Positions 52,504 to 61,261 of a DNA stretch of 64,000 nucleotides are shown here, one piece after another. The DNA comes from Mycobacterium sp. IS-1742 (GTDB lineage: Bacteria > Actinomycetota > Actinomycetes > Mycobacteriales > Mycobacteriaceae). The translations under genes and the position numbers were made by a program. The first letter of the stretch is position 1; every line of letters starts with the position of its first letter. The notes beneath the pieces were generated by a model. That model ran no database searches, was not told where the DNA came from, and saw nothing but the letters and a program-made list of their open reading frames with translations. Location: positions 1 to 64,000 of the forward strand of contig NZ_LQIV01000045.1 in NCBI RefSeq assembly GCF_001500125.1, written 5' to 3'.

Positions 52504-53271
52504 GCCGCTGTGCCGGGCGGCGCCCCGCTTCCCCGGCTCTCGCCGAAGAAGCGGGACCGCTCCCCCTCGGATGGTGAGGCGATGTGTCCCTTACCCGCCT
52601 CGTCACCTGGTACCTGACGACGGAGTACCGCCGTCAATGACCATGTCCCTGCCTGGCCCCAGGCATGTAGCAAACTGTACCTGAGCGCAACCTTAGAGGC
52701 AATTGGGAAGATCTGTTGTTAACTTACGGAGCCTGAATGACGCTGAGGCAAATATTCGCACACCCTGTCGTTATTCGCTGAAGCAACGTTTCCGGGCGGA
52801 TAATGGGATGAGTCGGCAAAAAATCGGGCGACCTGTGCGCCGATTCGGAACCGCGTGCTTCGCCCGCCGCGGACTCGGTGAGGCGTTCGCCGCGACCGTG
52901 GTCCCGCGACCAAAAGACGCCCTCTACGTGCTTCTCTACCCATAATTGACGTTGCCGCAGCCGTTCCGGGATGCTTCGCGTTCGGCCCGGCGACCCCTTC
53001 TCACCGCGCATATCGGGAACCCTGGCAACGATTTCCGGTACCCGAGGGCCACGCCGGATTTGTAGTCCGACTTACCTTTGCCGGTGTAAAGAGCACATTG
53101 CGTAATCGAGGCTCAGCAATTTGGTGAAGAGGGCACTCGCGAGCCGGATCCCACCCCGAGATCGCCGCGACCACAGCAAAATCCAGTAAGCCAAGTGGTA
53201 TCCGGTCCTGCCGTCACGGGTGTCTCGGTCCAGGATCAGCGCGCCCCCCACAGGGGTTCACAGGCAGCGTA
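52504..53271. other. Gene-free, AT-richer stretch
   Basis: About 770 bp between the hydrolase and the accA3 terminator without a convincing gene. From about 52640 to 53200 base composition is visibly less GC-rich than the surroundings (for example AATTGGGAAGATCTGTTGTT near 52700). An 80-codon frame at 52703-52945 lacks a ribosome site and normal codon use. It could contain a non-coding RNA or a decayed segment. No tRNA-like fold was seen. Confidence 0.6.
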
Positions 53272-53318
53272 AAAGACCCGGCGCAGTCGTTCGGCCTGGG
53301 CCGAAGGACTGCGCCGGG
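53272..53318 (-). terminator. Intrinsic terminator of accA3
   Basis: Stem CCCGGCGCAGTC (53277-53288) with GACTGCGCCGGG (53307-53318); the loop also pairs (TTCGGCC with GGCCGAA). On the minus strand it is followed by TCTTTTA, a U-rich tail. It is 16 bp after the accA3 stop. Confidence 0.9.
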
Positions 53319-53333
53319 GAAAGGCAGGAAGGG

Positions 53334-55139
53334 TTACTCGCCGTCGCTCTTGATCTCGGCCAGCACGGTGCCCTGGGTGACCGCGGCACCGGCCTCGACC
53401 GCGAGTCCGGTGATGGTGCCGTCCTTGTGGGCGGTGACGGGGTTCTCCATCTTCATCGCCTCGAGGACGACGACCAGGTCGCCGGCGGACACCTGCTGAC
53501 CCTCCTCGACGGCGACCTTGACGACGGTGCCCTGCATCGGTGCGGTCACCGAGTCGCCGGACGTGGCGGCGCCGCCGTGGGCGCCACGCTTGCGCGGCTT
53601 CGGCTTCTTGCGGATCACACCGGCGGGGGCGGCACCCCCACCGTTGCCGAGGACCAGATCGCCCGGCAGCGACACCTCGAGGCGCCGGCCGCCGACCTCC
53701 ACGACCACGGTCTGCCGCGGTGCAGTGTCCTCGTCGATCGGGTCACCACCGGTGAACGGTTCGATGGTGTTGTCCCACTCGGTTTCGATCCACCGGGTGT
53801 GCACGGTGAAGCCGTTCTCGTCACCGATGAACGCGGGGTCGCTGACGACCGCCCGGTGGAACGGGATGACCGTGGCCAGTCCTTCGACGTTGAACTCGGC
53901 CAACGCGCGCCGCGAGCGCTCCAGGGCCTCCTCGCGGGTGGCGCCGGTGACGATCAGCTTGGCCAGCATCGAGTCGAACTGACCGCCGATCACCGATCCG
54001 GACTCCACACCGGAGTCCAGCCGGACACCGGGGCCGGTGGGCGGCTCGAACTTGGTCACCGGGCCGGGGGCGGGCAGGAAGCCGCGCCCGGCGTCCTCGC
54101 CGTTGATGCGGAACTCGATCGAGTGTCCGCGCGGGGTCGGGTCCTCGGTGATGTCGAGGGGCTCGCCGTTGGCGATCCGGAACTGCTGACGCACCAGGTC
54201 GATGCCGGAGGTCTCCTCGGTGACCGGGTGCTCGACCTGCAGGCGGGTGTTCACCTCGAGGAACGAGATCAGGCCGTCCTGGCCGACCAGGTACTCGACG
54301 GTGCCCGCCCCGTAGTAGCCGGCCTCCTTGCAGATGCGCTTGGCGGACTCGTGGATCTCCTTGCGCTGCGCGTCGGTCAGGAAGGGTGCGGGCGCCTCCT
54401 CGACGAGCTTCTGGAAGCGACGCTGCAGTGAGCAGTCGCGGGTGCCCGCGACGACGACGTTGCCATGCTGGTCCGCGATCACCTGCGCCTCGACGTGGCG
54501 CGGCTTGTCGAGATAGCGCTCGACGAAGCACTCACCGCGTCCGAACGCGGCGACGGCCTCACGGGTGGCCGAATCGAACAGCTCGGGGATCTCCTGGATG
54601 GAACGGGCCACCTTCATACCGCGACCGCCGCCGCCGAAGGCGGCCTTGATCGCGACCGGGACGCCGTACTCCTCGGCGAACGCCACGACCTCGTCGGCGT
54701 CCTTGACCGGATCCGGCGTGCCGGGCACCAGGGGCGCCTGCGCGCGCGCGGCGATGTGGCGGGCGGTGACCTTGTCCCCGAGATCGCGGATCGACTGCGG
54801 GCTCGGCCCGATCCAGATGAGCCCGGCGTCGATGACGGCCTGCGCGAAGTCGGCGTTCTCGCTCAGGAAGCCGTAACCCGGGTGGATCGCGTTCGCGCCC
54901 GACTTCTCCGCTGCGTCGAGCAGCTTCTCGAACACGAGGTACGACTCGGCCGAGGTCTGGCCGCCCAGCGCGAAGGCCTCGTCCGCGAGCCGGACGTGCG
55001 GTGCGTCGGCATCGGGTTCGGCGTAGACGGCCACGCTCTGCAGCCCGGCGTCCTTCGCCGCCCGGATGACCCGGACGGCAATCTCTCCTCGGTTGGCGAC
55101 AAGCACCTTGGAGATCTTCGAGCTGGCGTGACTGGCCAC
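53334..55139 (-). CDS. accA3: Acyl-CoA carboxylase alpha subunit (biotin carboxylase/BCCP) AccA3
   Basis: 601 residues from GTG 55139 (AGCAGGAGGCGA upstream). N-terminal biotin carboxylase: VLVANRGEIAVRVIRAAKD, ATP-grasp region FGGGGRGMKVAR, EHPVTEETSGIDLVRQQ; C-terminal biotinyl domain with EAMKMENP (biotinylated Lys). Carboxylates biotin with bicarbonate and ATP; AccD5 uses it to make methylmalonyl-CoA/malonyl-CoA for mycolate and methyl-branched lipids. It matches Rv3285. Own promoter region with dyads and own terminator. Confidence 0.96.
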   Translation of the reverse strand: MASHASSKISKVLVANRGEIAVRVIRAAKDAGLQSVAVYAEPDADAPHVRLADEAFALGGQTSAESYLVFEKLLDAAEKSGANAIHPGYGFLSENADFAQAVIDAGLIWIGPSPQSIRDLGDKVTARHIAARAQAPLVPGTPDPVKDADEVVAFAEEYGVPVAIKAAFGGGGRGMKVARSIQEIPELFDSATREAVAAFGRGECFVERYLDKPRHVEAQVIADQHGNVVVAGTRDCSLQRRFQKLVEEAPAPFLTDAQRKEIHESAKRICKEAGYYGAGTVEYLVGQDGLISFLEVNTRLQVEHPVTEETSGIDLVRQQFRIANGEPLDITEDPTPRGHSIEFRINGEDAGRGFLPAPGPVTKFEPPTGPGVRLDSGVESGSVIGGQFDSMLAKLIVTGATREEALERSRRALAEFNVEGLATVIPFHRAVVSDPAFIGDENGFTVHTRWIETEWDNTIEPFTGGDPIDEDTAPRQTVVVEVGGRRLEVSLPGDLVLGNGGGAAPAGVIRKKPKPRKRGAHGGAATSGDSVTAPMQGTVVKVAVEEGQQVSAGDLVVVLEAMKMENPVTAHKDGTITGLAVEAGAAVTQGTVLAEIKSDGE

Positions 55140-55231
55140 TTCGCCTCCTGCTGATATGCCTTTCGGGCACTCACTTAAGAACGTCTTGAGAAACTCATGG
55201 GGGAGTTTAAGCGTCAGCCCTGAGGCGGTCG

Positions 55232-55259
55232 GTAACCGGTATCGGTTACTCGCAAGTAA
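55232..55259. promoter_or_regulatory. Overlapping dyads between accA3 and the SufE-like gene
   Basis: GTAACCG-GTAT-CGGTTAC (55232-55249) overlaps TTACT-CGCA-AGTAA (55246-55259). It lies about 95-130 bp upstream of accA3 and just past the end of the SufE-like gene, so is a candidate repressor site for accA3. The regulator is unknown. Confidence 0.5.
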
Positions 55260-55286
55260 GTTGCGCGTCGCCGCCGCTCGGGATGC

Positions 55287-55715
55287 TCAGCCGTCCCGCA
55301 GCCGGCGTTTGATCCGGGTCAGCATCGCCGACATCCCTCGCAACCGCAGCGGGCTGATCAGCGCGGCCAACCCGAGTTCGGTGTAGAAGTCGTCGGGCAC
55401 ACCGAGGATGTCGTCGGCCGGCTGCTCGTCCAGCCCGGTGGCCAGAATGGCCGCGAAACCCCGCGTGGTCGGCGCCTCCGCCGGCGCGCTGAAGTACAGC
55501 CGGACGCGGTCGCGGTCGGCGGCGTCGACGTGCAGGAACAGCGGTGACTGGCATTCGGGTACCGGCTCCATCGCCGCCTCTTCGAGTTCGGAGGGCAGCG
55601 TGGGCAGGTCGTCGGCGAACTCCAGCAGCAGCCGGAGCTTGTCCTGCCCCTGCACCTCCTGGAACTCGGAGACGACCTCGGCGAGGGGAGCGGGAAGCGA
55701 GGGGGACATCGTCAT
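55287..55715 (-). CDS. SufE-like cysteine desulfurase partner
   Basis: 142 residues of the SufE/CsdE family. The sulfur-accepting Cys55 is in VPECQSPLFL; GFAAILATGLDEQPADDIL and LGLAALISPLRLRGMSAML are the family core. Accepts sulfur from a cysteine desulfurase. Adjacent to sseA (ATGA overlap) as Rv3284-Rv3283 in M. tuberculosis, so sulfur transfer between the two may be linked. Confidence 0.9.
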   Translation of the reverse strand: MTMSPSLPAPLAEVVSEFQEVQGQDKLRLLLEFADDLPTLPSELEEAAMEPVPECQSPLFLHVDAADRDRVRLYFSAPAEAPTTRGFAAILATGLDEQPADDILGVPDDFYTELGLAALISPLRLRGMSAMLTRIKRRLRDG

Positions 55716-56608
55716 GACGACGCGGGAGCCTCACCCGGATCGGGGCCGACCGCGACGGGCACGCGCACCGCGTTGCCCCATTCGGTCCACGAGCCGTCGT
55801 AATTGCGCACCCCGGGCAGGCCGAGGAGGTGGGTGAGCACGAACCAGGTGTGGCTCGAGCGTTCCCCGATGCGGCAGTAGACGACGGTCTCGTCGTCGGG
55901 TGTCAGGAAGCCGTAGAGCTCCTCGAGTTCGGCGCGCGGGCGGAACTGGCCGTTGTCGCGGGCGGCCTTGCTCCACGGGATCGACCGGGCGGTCGGGATG
56001 TGCCCGCCGCGCAGCGCACCCTCCTCCGGGTAGTCGGGCATGTGGGTGCGTTCGCCGGTGTACTCGGCGGGCGAGCGGACGTCGATCAACGGCTCCTTGC
56101 CGAGGATCGCCAGCACGTCGTCGCGGTAGGCCCGGATCGGGGCGTCGTCACGATCGACGACCGGGTAGCCGCTCGTCTGCTTGGACGGCACGTCGAGCGT
56201 CGTGTCGCGGCCGTCGGAGATCCACAGATCGCGGCCGCCGTCGAGCAGCCGGACGTCGGGATGCCCGAACAGCGTGAACACCCACAGCGCGTACGCCGCC
56301 CACCAGTTGCTCTTGTCGCCGTAGATGACCACGGTGTCGTCGCGGCCGATGCCCTTGCGGTCCATCAGCGCGGCGAACTGCTCGCCGTCGATGTAGTCGC
56401 GGACGTTCGGATCGTTGAGATCGACGTGCCAGTCGACCTTCACCGCACCGGGGATGTGACCGGTGTCGTAGAGCAGGACGTCCTCGTCGGACTCCACGAT
56501 GGCCAGGCCCGGGCGGCCGAGGTTGCTGGCCAGCCAGTCGGCGGTGACCAGGCGTTCCGGGTGGGCGTAGTCGGCGAGTTTCGGGCTGGGATCAGGTGGC
56601 AGCGGCAC
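55712..56608 (-). CDS. sseA: Thiosulfate/3-mercaptopyruvate sulfurtransferase SseA
   Basis: 298 residues, two rhodanese domains. The N-terminal domain is inactive (VVIYGDKSNWW); the C-terminal has the catalytic Cys245 in CRIGERSS. Family converts thiosulfate plus cyanide to thiocyanate or transfers mercaptopyruvate sulfur. Between maf and the SufE-like gene, same order as M. tuberculosis. Start ATG 56608. Confidence 0.93.
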   Translation of the reverse strand: MPLPPDPSPKLADYAHPERLVTADWLASNLGRPGLAIVESDEDVLLYDTGHIPGAVKVDWHVDLNDPNVRDYIDGEQFAALMDRKGIGRDDTVVIYGDKSNWWAAYALWVFTLFGHPDVRLLDGGRDLWISDGRDTTLDVPSKQTSGYPVVDRDDAPIRAYRDDVLAILGKEPLIDVRSPAEYTGERTHMPDYPEEGALRGGHIPTARSIPWSKAARDNGQFRPRAELEELYGFLTPDDETVVYCRIGERSSHTWFVLTHLLGLPGVRNYDGSWTEWGNAVRVPVAVGPDPGEAPASS

Positions 56609-56650
56609 GGAATCGAGCCTACCGCCGCCCGGGTCGTGCTGCGGCCGTGG

Positions 56651-57280
56651 TCAGCGCGTCCACAGCTGCGGGACCGACAGGTCGATGCGCTCCAGCATGC
56701 GGCGTACGAGCGGGAGGCTCAGTCCGATCACGTTCGACGGGTCGCCGTCGACGCCCTCGAGGAACCAGCCGCCGAGCCCGTCGAGCGTGAAAGCACCTGC
56801 GACGCCGAGCGGTTCACCGCTGTCGAGATACGCGGACAGATCGGCGGGCGACGGGGTGCCGAAGCGGACCGTGGTGGCGGCCGCCTCGTGTTCGCGGCGT
56901 TCCACGACCCCGTCGCGGACCCGTACGACGCAGTGCCCGGTGTACAGCTCGCCGCTGCGCCCGGCCATCAGCTGCCACTGTGCCCGCGCCGCGGCCGCGG
57001 TACCGGGTTTGCCCGTCAGGCGGCCGTCCAGCAGCAGCATCGAATCGCAGCCGAGGACCACGCAGTCCTGCGCGACATCGGCGGGCAGCGCGTCCACGAC
57101 GCTGGCGGCCTTGGCCGCGGCCAGCGCGCACACCACCTGGTCGGCCGGGGCCGCCGCGCCCAGGGCCGCGACGATCGCGTCCTCGTCGACCCCGGAGACC
57201 ACGACGAGCGGTTCGATACCGGCCTGGCGCAGCACCTTCAGCCGGCCCGTCGAGGCCGATCCGAGGACGACCCGGGTCAC
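56651..57280 (-). CDS. maf: Maf-like nucleotide pyrophosphatase
   Basis: 209 residues from GTG 57280, which overlaps the accE5 stop as GTGA. VVLGSASTGRLKVLRQAG, LGCDSMLLLDGRLTGKP (catalytic Asp region) and GAFTLDGLGGWFLEGVDGDPSNVIGLSLP are Maf signatures. Hydrolyses dTTP, UTP or modified NTPs. M. tuberculosis homologue Rv3282. The frame continues upstream into accE5 without meaning. Confidence 0.92.
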   Translation of the reverse strand: MTRVVLGSASTGRLKVLRQAGIEPLVVVSGVDEDAIVAALGAAAPADQVVCALAAAKAASVVDALPADVAQDCVVLGCDSMLLLDGRLTGKPGTAAAARAQWQLMAGRSGELYTGHCVVRVRDGVVERREHEAAATTVRFGTPSPADLSAYLDSGEPLGVAGAFTLDGLGGWFLEGVDGDPSNVIGLSLPLVRRMLERIDLSVPQLWTR

Positions 57281-57555
57281 CTTCGCATGTGTGTGCGCTC
57301 CAGCAGCGTCACCCGCTGCCAGCTCGACACGTCGTAGCGCAGCTTGTCCACCGGGTGACCCCACGGGTTGAACTCCTGCGGGCCCGGTTCGGCGTGTCCG
57401 CCACCGGCGCCGGCGAGTACGGCGGCCAACGCGGCGATCTCCTCGTCGGACGGCTGCCCCTTGAGGATGTGGATGTGGGGATCGGGGGCGGGGGGTAGGT
57501 CGATGGTCAGCTGGCGGTGATCGCTGACCTCGGTGATGTCGGTGTCCTGCGACAT
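57277..57555 (-). CDS. accE5: Acyl-CoA carboxylase epsilon subunit AccE5
   Basis: 92 residues. The C-terminal half has the epsilon motif: LKGQPSDEEIAALAAVLAGAG, then NPWGHPVDKLRYDVSSWQRVTLLERTHM. AccE5 stabilises and stimulates the AccA3-AccD5 complex. 24 bp after accD5; overlaps maf. Confidence 0.93.
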   Translation of the reverse strand: MSQDTDITEVSDHRQLTIDLPPAPDPHIHILKGQPSDEEIAALAAVLAGAGGGHAEPGPQEFNPWGHPVDKLRYDVSSWQRVTLLERTHMRR

Positions 57556-57579
57556 GGGCGTTGCTCCTCGGCCGGCGAT

Positions 57580-59217
57580 CTACAGGGGGATGTTGCCGTG
57601 CTTCTTGGGTGGCGTCTGGGTGATCTTGCGCTCGAGCAGTCGCAGCGCGGTGGCGATGTAACCGCGGGTGTGCGACGGCGGGATCACCGCGTCGACGTAG
57701 CCGCGCTCGGCCGCGATGTACGGGTTGACCAGCGTGTCCTCGTACTCCTGCTGAAGCTGCAGGCGCAGCGCGTCGACGTCGTGACCCTCTTTGGCCGCTT
57801 CCTTGAGCTGCTGGCGGTAGACGAAGCCGACCGCACCCGAGGCGCCCATGACCGCGATCTGCGCGGTCGGCCACGCGACGTTGACGTCGCAGCCCATGTC
57901 CTTGGAGCCCATGACGCAGTACGCGCCGCCGTAGGCCTTGCGGGTGATGACGGTGATCTTGGCGACCGTGGCCTCGCCGTAGGCGTACAGCAGCTTCGCC
58001 CCGCGGCGGATGATGCCGTTGTACTCCTGCTCGGTGCCGGGCAGGAAGCCCGGGACGTCGACGAGCATGACGATCGGGATGTTGAAGCAGTCGCAGGTCC
58101 GGACGAACCGCGCGGCCTTCTCGGAGGCGTTGATGTCCAGGCAGCCGGCGAACTGGGTCGGTTGGTTGGCGACGATGCCCACCGGGCGGCCGTCGATGCG
58201 CCCGAAGCCGACGACGATGTTGCTCGCGTAGCCCTCCTGGATCTCCAGGAACTCGTCGTCGTCGAGGATGCGCGTGATGACCTCGTGCATGTCGTACGGC
58301 TGGTTCGGCGAGTCCGGGATCAGCGTGTCCAGCTCGAGGTCCTCGTCGGTGAGGGTCTCCTCGATCGGGCCGACCGGTCCGGGCGCCGGGTAGCGGGGCG
58401 GATCGGCGTAGTTGTTCGGGGGCAGGTAGCTCAGCAGGTCCCGCACGTAGTCGAACGCGTCCTGCTCGCCGGAGGCGACGTAGTGCGCCAGCCCGGACTT
58501 GGCCATGTGGGTGTGGCCGCCGCCGAGCTCCTCCATGGTCACCTCTTCACCGGTGACGGTCTTGATGACGTCGGGTCCGGTGATGAACATCTGGCTGGTC
58601 TTGTCGACCATGATCACGAAGTCGGTGAGCGCGGGGGAGTAGACGTGGCCACCCGCCGCGGCGCCCATGATCAGCGAGATCTGCGGGATGACGCCCGAGG
58701 CCTTGATGTTGTTGTGGAAGATGCGGCTGTACAGGCCGAGCGAGACGACGCCCTCCTGGATGCGCGCGCCGGCGCCGTCGTTGATGCCGATGAGCGGACG
58801 GCCCGTCTTGATGGCCAGCTCCTGCACCTTGACGATCTTCTCGCCGTAGACCTCGCCGAGGCTGCCGCCGAACACCGTGGCGTCCTGGCTGAAGATGCAG
58901 ACCTCGCGACCGTCGATCGTCCCGTAACCGGTCACGACACCGTCGCCCGACGGGCGGTTGGCCTGCAGGCCGAAGTTGGTGCTGCGGTGCTTGGCCAGGG
59001 CGTCGAGTTCGACGAACGAATCCTCGTCGAGCAGCGCGAGGATGCGCTCGCGCGCGGTCAGCTTGCCCTTGGCGTGCACCTTCTCGACGGCGGCCTCGCC
59101 GACCGGATGCTGGGCCTCTTCGGTGCGCTTGCGCAGGTCGGCCAGCTTGCCGGCGGTGGTGTGAATGTCGATCTCGTGGGCGCCGGAGGGCGCGGAAGGA
59201 TCAGTCACGCTCGTCAT
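57580..59217 (-). CDS. accD5: Acyl-CoA (propionyl-CoA) carboxylase beta subunit AccD5
   Basis: 545 residues from ATG 59217 (MTSVTDPSAP, same start as Rv3280). Carboxyltransferase domains with GARIQEGV, GAAAGGHVYSPALTDF, FVRTCDCFNIPIVMLVDVPGF and GGAYCVMGSKDMGCDV. Transfers the carboxyl group from biotin on AccA3 to propionyl- or acetyl-CoA; a hexamer. First gene of the accD5-accE5-maf-sseA-SufE run. The ribosome site is weak; a start at 59256 is possible but not conserved. Confidence 0.97.
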   Translation of the reverse strand: MTSVTDPSAPSGAHEIDIHTTAGKLADLRKRTEEAQHPVGEAAVEKVHAKGKLTARERILALLDEDSFVELDALAKHRSTNFGLQANRPSGDGVVTGYGTIDGREVCIFSQDATVFGGSLGEVYGEKIVKVQELAIKTGRPLIGINDGAGARIQEGVVSLGLYSRIFHNNIKASGVIPQISLIMGAAAGGHVYSPALTDFVIMVDKTSQMFITGPDVIKTVTGEEVTMEELGGGHTHMAKSGLAHYVASGEQDAFDYVRDLLSYLPPNNYADPPRYPAPGPVGPIEETLTDEDLELDTLIPDSPNQPYDMHEVITRILDDDEFLEIQEGYASNIVVGFGRIDGRPVGIVANQPTQFAGCLDINASEKAARFVRTCDCFNIPIVMLVDVPGFLPGTEQEYNGIIRRGAKLLYAYGEATVAKITVITRKAYGGAYCVMGSKDMGCDVNVAWPTAQIAVMGASGAVGFVYRQQLKEAAKEGHDVDALRLQLQQEYEDTLVNPYIAAERGYVDAVIPPSHTRGYIATALRLLERKITQTPPKKHGNIPL

Positions 59218-59614
59218 GGGGGTTGATGCTATGCGACCTGTCTGCAGCGCTTTCACGATCCCCTTAGAAATCGGATCTGGCCGCGTGTCGACGCGCTTCC
59301 GCGGCCGGGTGGCGGGCGGCCGGCGGCCAGCAAACCGATCGTCGTGGGGTGGAGCACGGTGGCTGCGCGATGCCGATTTCGGAGAAGTCGCAGAATCGGC
59401 CGTTACTTGAATGAATATTCGTAATCGCTCGCGGGTACGGGAAATACATGGCGCGCAGATTTAGCGAACGGGCCGTTGACGGGCGCGTCGAATTGTGCCA
59501 TTGACGGCAGCGTAAGTCAACCTAGGCAGGCCGTCAGTCGGAAATGGCGCAGCGTGAAGGCGTCTTTTGGGCACGTCGCGGCGCCGCTGCGGATCGCGCG
59601 CCAAAAAAGAAACA
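59218..59614. other. Intergenic region without birA
   Basis: About 400 bp without a supported gene. From memory, M. tuberculosis has birA (biotin ligase) between accD5 and the Rv3278-like gene; here no birA-like frame is seen and a sugar transferase gene takes the place. The base composition is AT-rich from 59380 to 59670. It presumably contains the accD5 promoter. Confidence 0.7.
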
Positions 59615-59630
59615 TGAATTTACAAATTCA
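59615..59630. promoter_or_regulatory. Upstream dyad of the sugar transferase gene
   Basis: TGAATTT-AC-AAATTCA, perfect 7-bp arms. It lies 33 bp upstream of the -35 of the predicted promoter, a position suited to an activator or a second repressor site. Confidence 0.5.
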
Positions 59631-59655
59631 CCGGTCGACTGCCGAGCGGTTCCGT

Positions 59656-59692
59656 GATCATCTTGAGATGATCGTGTGAGGTCGGTTAAAGT
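59656..59692 (+). promoter_or_regulatory. SigA-type promoter with -35 inside a dyad
   Basis: -35 TTGAGA (59663-59668), 18-nt spacer, -10 TAAAGT (59687-59692). The -35 lies inside the perfect dyad GATCATCT-TG-AGATGATC (59656-59673), so a bound protein would block polymerase. Confidence 0.6.
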
Positions 59693-59726
59693 CGGGCGGG
59701 AGCAATTGAACATCGGGGGGGACCGC

Positions 59727-61217
59727 ATGACCGCGGTGAATGACGATCTTGATCTGACAGCAAAGGTGGTAGCCGAGCCGGGCCGGGTGCCGCTGTGGCA
59801 GCGTGGCTACGCGCGCCGTCTGGTCGTGCTGGATTTCATCGCCGTCGCCCTCGCCGTCGGTGCAGCTCAGTGGCTTCGGTTCGGGAGCCTGCCCGGCGAG
59901 ACCAACACCTATCCGAACTTCGCGTATTCGATCCTGTCGGTCGTCATCGCCGTCGCGTGGATGCTGGCGATGTCGATCAACCGGGCCCGGTCCCCCCGGG
60001 TGATCGGATCGGGCGCCGAGGAGTACCGGCGGGTCTGGCTGGCCACCCTCGCGGTCTTCGGCGGCGTGGCGATCGTCTCGATGCTGTTCAAACTGAACAT
60101 CGCCCGCGGCTACCTGATGATCGCTCTGCCGATCGGCCTCGTGGCGCTGATCCTCTTCCGGTGGATCGCCCGCCGCGTCGTCGGCTCGGTGCGTGAGAAG
60201 TACGGCCGGTGCATCACCCGCCTGCTCGTGGTCGGCAACCCGCACGCGATCCGGGACCTCACCAGATCGCTTGCCCGCGAGACGAAGTCGGAGTACCTGG
60301 TCGTCGGCGCATGCGTTCCCAGCGGGTTCGCGAAGTCCGAGCTCGAGGTGCCCGGAGTCGGCTCCATCCCCACCTTCGGTGACGAGACGAACGTCGTCGG
60401 CGCCGTCACCGCCACCAAGAGCCACGCCGTCGCCGTCACCGCAACCGAACGGCTCGACGGCCGCGGAATGCGCGACCTGTCCTGGGAGCTGGAGAAGCTC
60501 GACATCGACCTGCTCGTCGCTCCCGGTGTCGTCGACGTCGCCGGTCCCCGGCTGACCATGCGGCCGGTCGCCGGGCTCCCGCTGATCCACGTGGAGAAGC
60601 CGCAATACAACGGCGCCAAGCGGTTCCAGAAGCGGCTGTTCGACATGGTCTTCGCCGGCTCCGTCCTGCTGCTCGGGGCGCCGGTGCTGATCGCCGTCGC
60701 GATCGCGGTCAAACTGACCAGCCGGGGTCCGGTCTTCTACCGTTCCGAGCGCATCGGCCTGGACGGCCGGCCGTTCGAGATGATCAAGTTCCGCACCATG
60801 GTCCAGGGCGCGGACAAGATGCTGCCCGAGCTGGCCGCGCTGAACGAGAGCGACGGCGGAGTCCTGTTCAAGATCCGCGAGGACCCGCGGGTCACCCCGC
60901 TCGGCCGGCTGCTGCGCAAGTACAGCATCGACGAGCTCCCGCAGTTCATCAACGTGCTCACGCGCGATATGAGCGTGGTCGGCCCGCGACCGCCACTGGC
61001 CAGCGAGGTCAAGACCTACGACGACCACGTCAAGCGCCGCCTGCTGGTCCGGCCCGGGATCACCGGCCTGTGGCAGGTCAGCGGCCGTTCGGACCTGTCG
61101 TGGGAGGACTCCGTCCGGCTCGACCTCTTCTACGTCGAGAACTGGTCGATGATCTCCGACCTGCAGATCGCGTTCAAGACCGTCAAGGCGATGCTGCGCC
61201 ATTCCGGCGCCTACTGA
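59727..61217 (+). CDS. Polyprenyl-phosphate sugar phosphotransferase (WbaP/CpsE-like)
   Basis: 496 residues from ATG 59727 after GGGGGG. Four N-terminal membrane helices (about 30-150), a CoA-binding-like middle domain (LLVVGNPHAIRDLTRSL) and a C-terminal bacterial sugar transferase domain after a fifth helix: RLFDMVFAG, RGPVFYRSERIGLDG, FEMIKFRTMV, LRKYSIDELPQFINVL, SVVGPRPPL and RPGITGLWQVSGRS. Puts the first sugar phosphate on a polyprenyl carrier, initiating a repeat-unit glycan. It is a plausible initiating enzyme for the distant heptose cluster, which lacks one. Confidence 0.92.
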   Translation: MTAVNDDLDLTAKVVAEPGRVPLWQRGYARRLVVLDFIAVALAVGAAQWLRFGSLPGETNTYPNFAYSILSVVIAVAWMLAMSINRARSPRVIGSGAEEYRRVWLATLAVFGGVAIVSMLFKLNIARGYLMIALPIGLVALILFRWIARRVVGSVREKYGRCITRLLVVGNPHAIRDLTRSLARETKSEYLVVGACVPSGFAKSELEVPGVGSIPTFGDETNVVGAVTATKSHAVAVTATERLDGRGMRDLSWELEKLDIDLLVAPGVVDVAGPRLTMRPVAGLPLIHVEKPQYNGAKRFQKRLFDMVFAGSVLLLGAPVLIAVAIAVKLTSRGPVFYRSERIGLDGRPFEMIKFRTMVQGADKMLPELAALNESDGGVLFKIREDPRVTPLGRLLRKYSIDELPQFINVLTRDMSVVGPRPPLASEVKTYDDHVKRRLLVRPGITGLWQVSGRSDLSWEDSVRLDLFYVENWSMISDLQIAFKTVKAMLRHSGAY

Positions 61218-61261
61218 GCCGAAACCGCCGCCGCGCCTGCGCCGCTGAGTACAGTGCTGCC

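Noticed and set aside
52703..52945. 80-codon frame in the AT-rich gap
   Set aside because: No ribosome site, unusual codon use and no recognisable motif.
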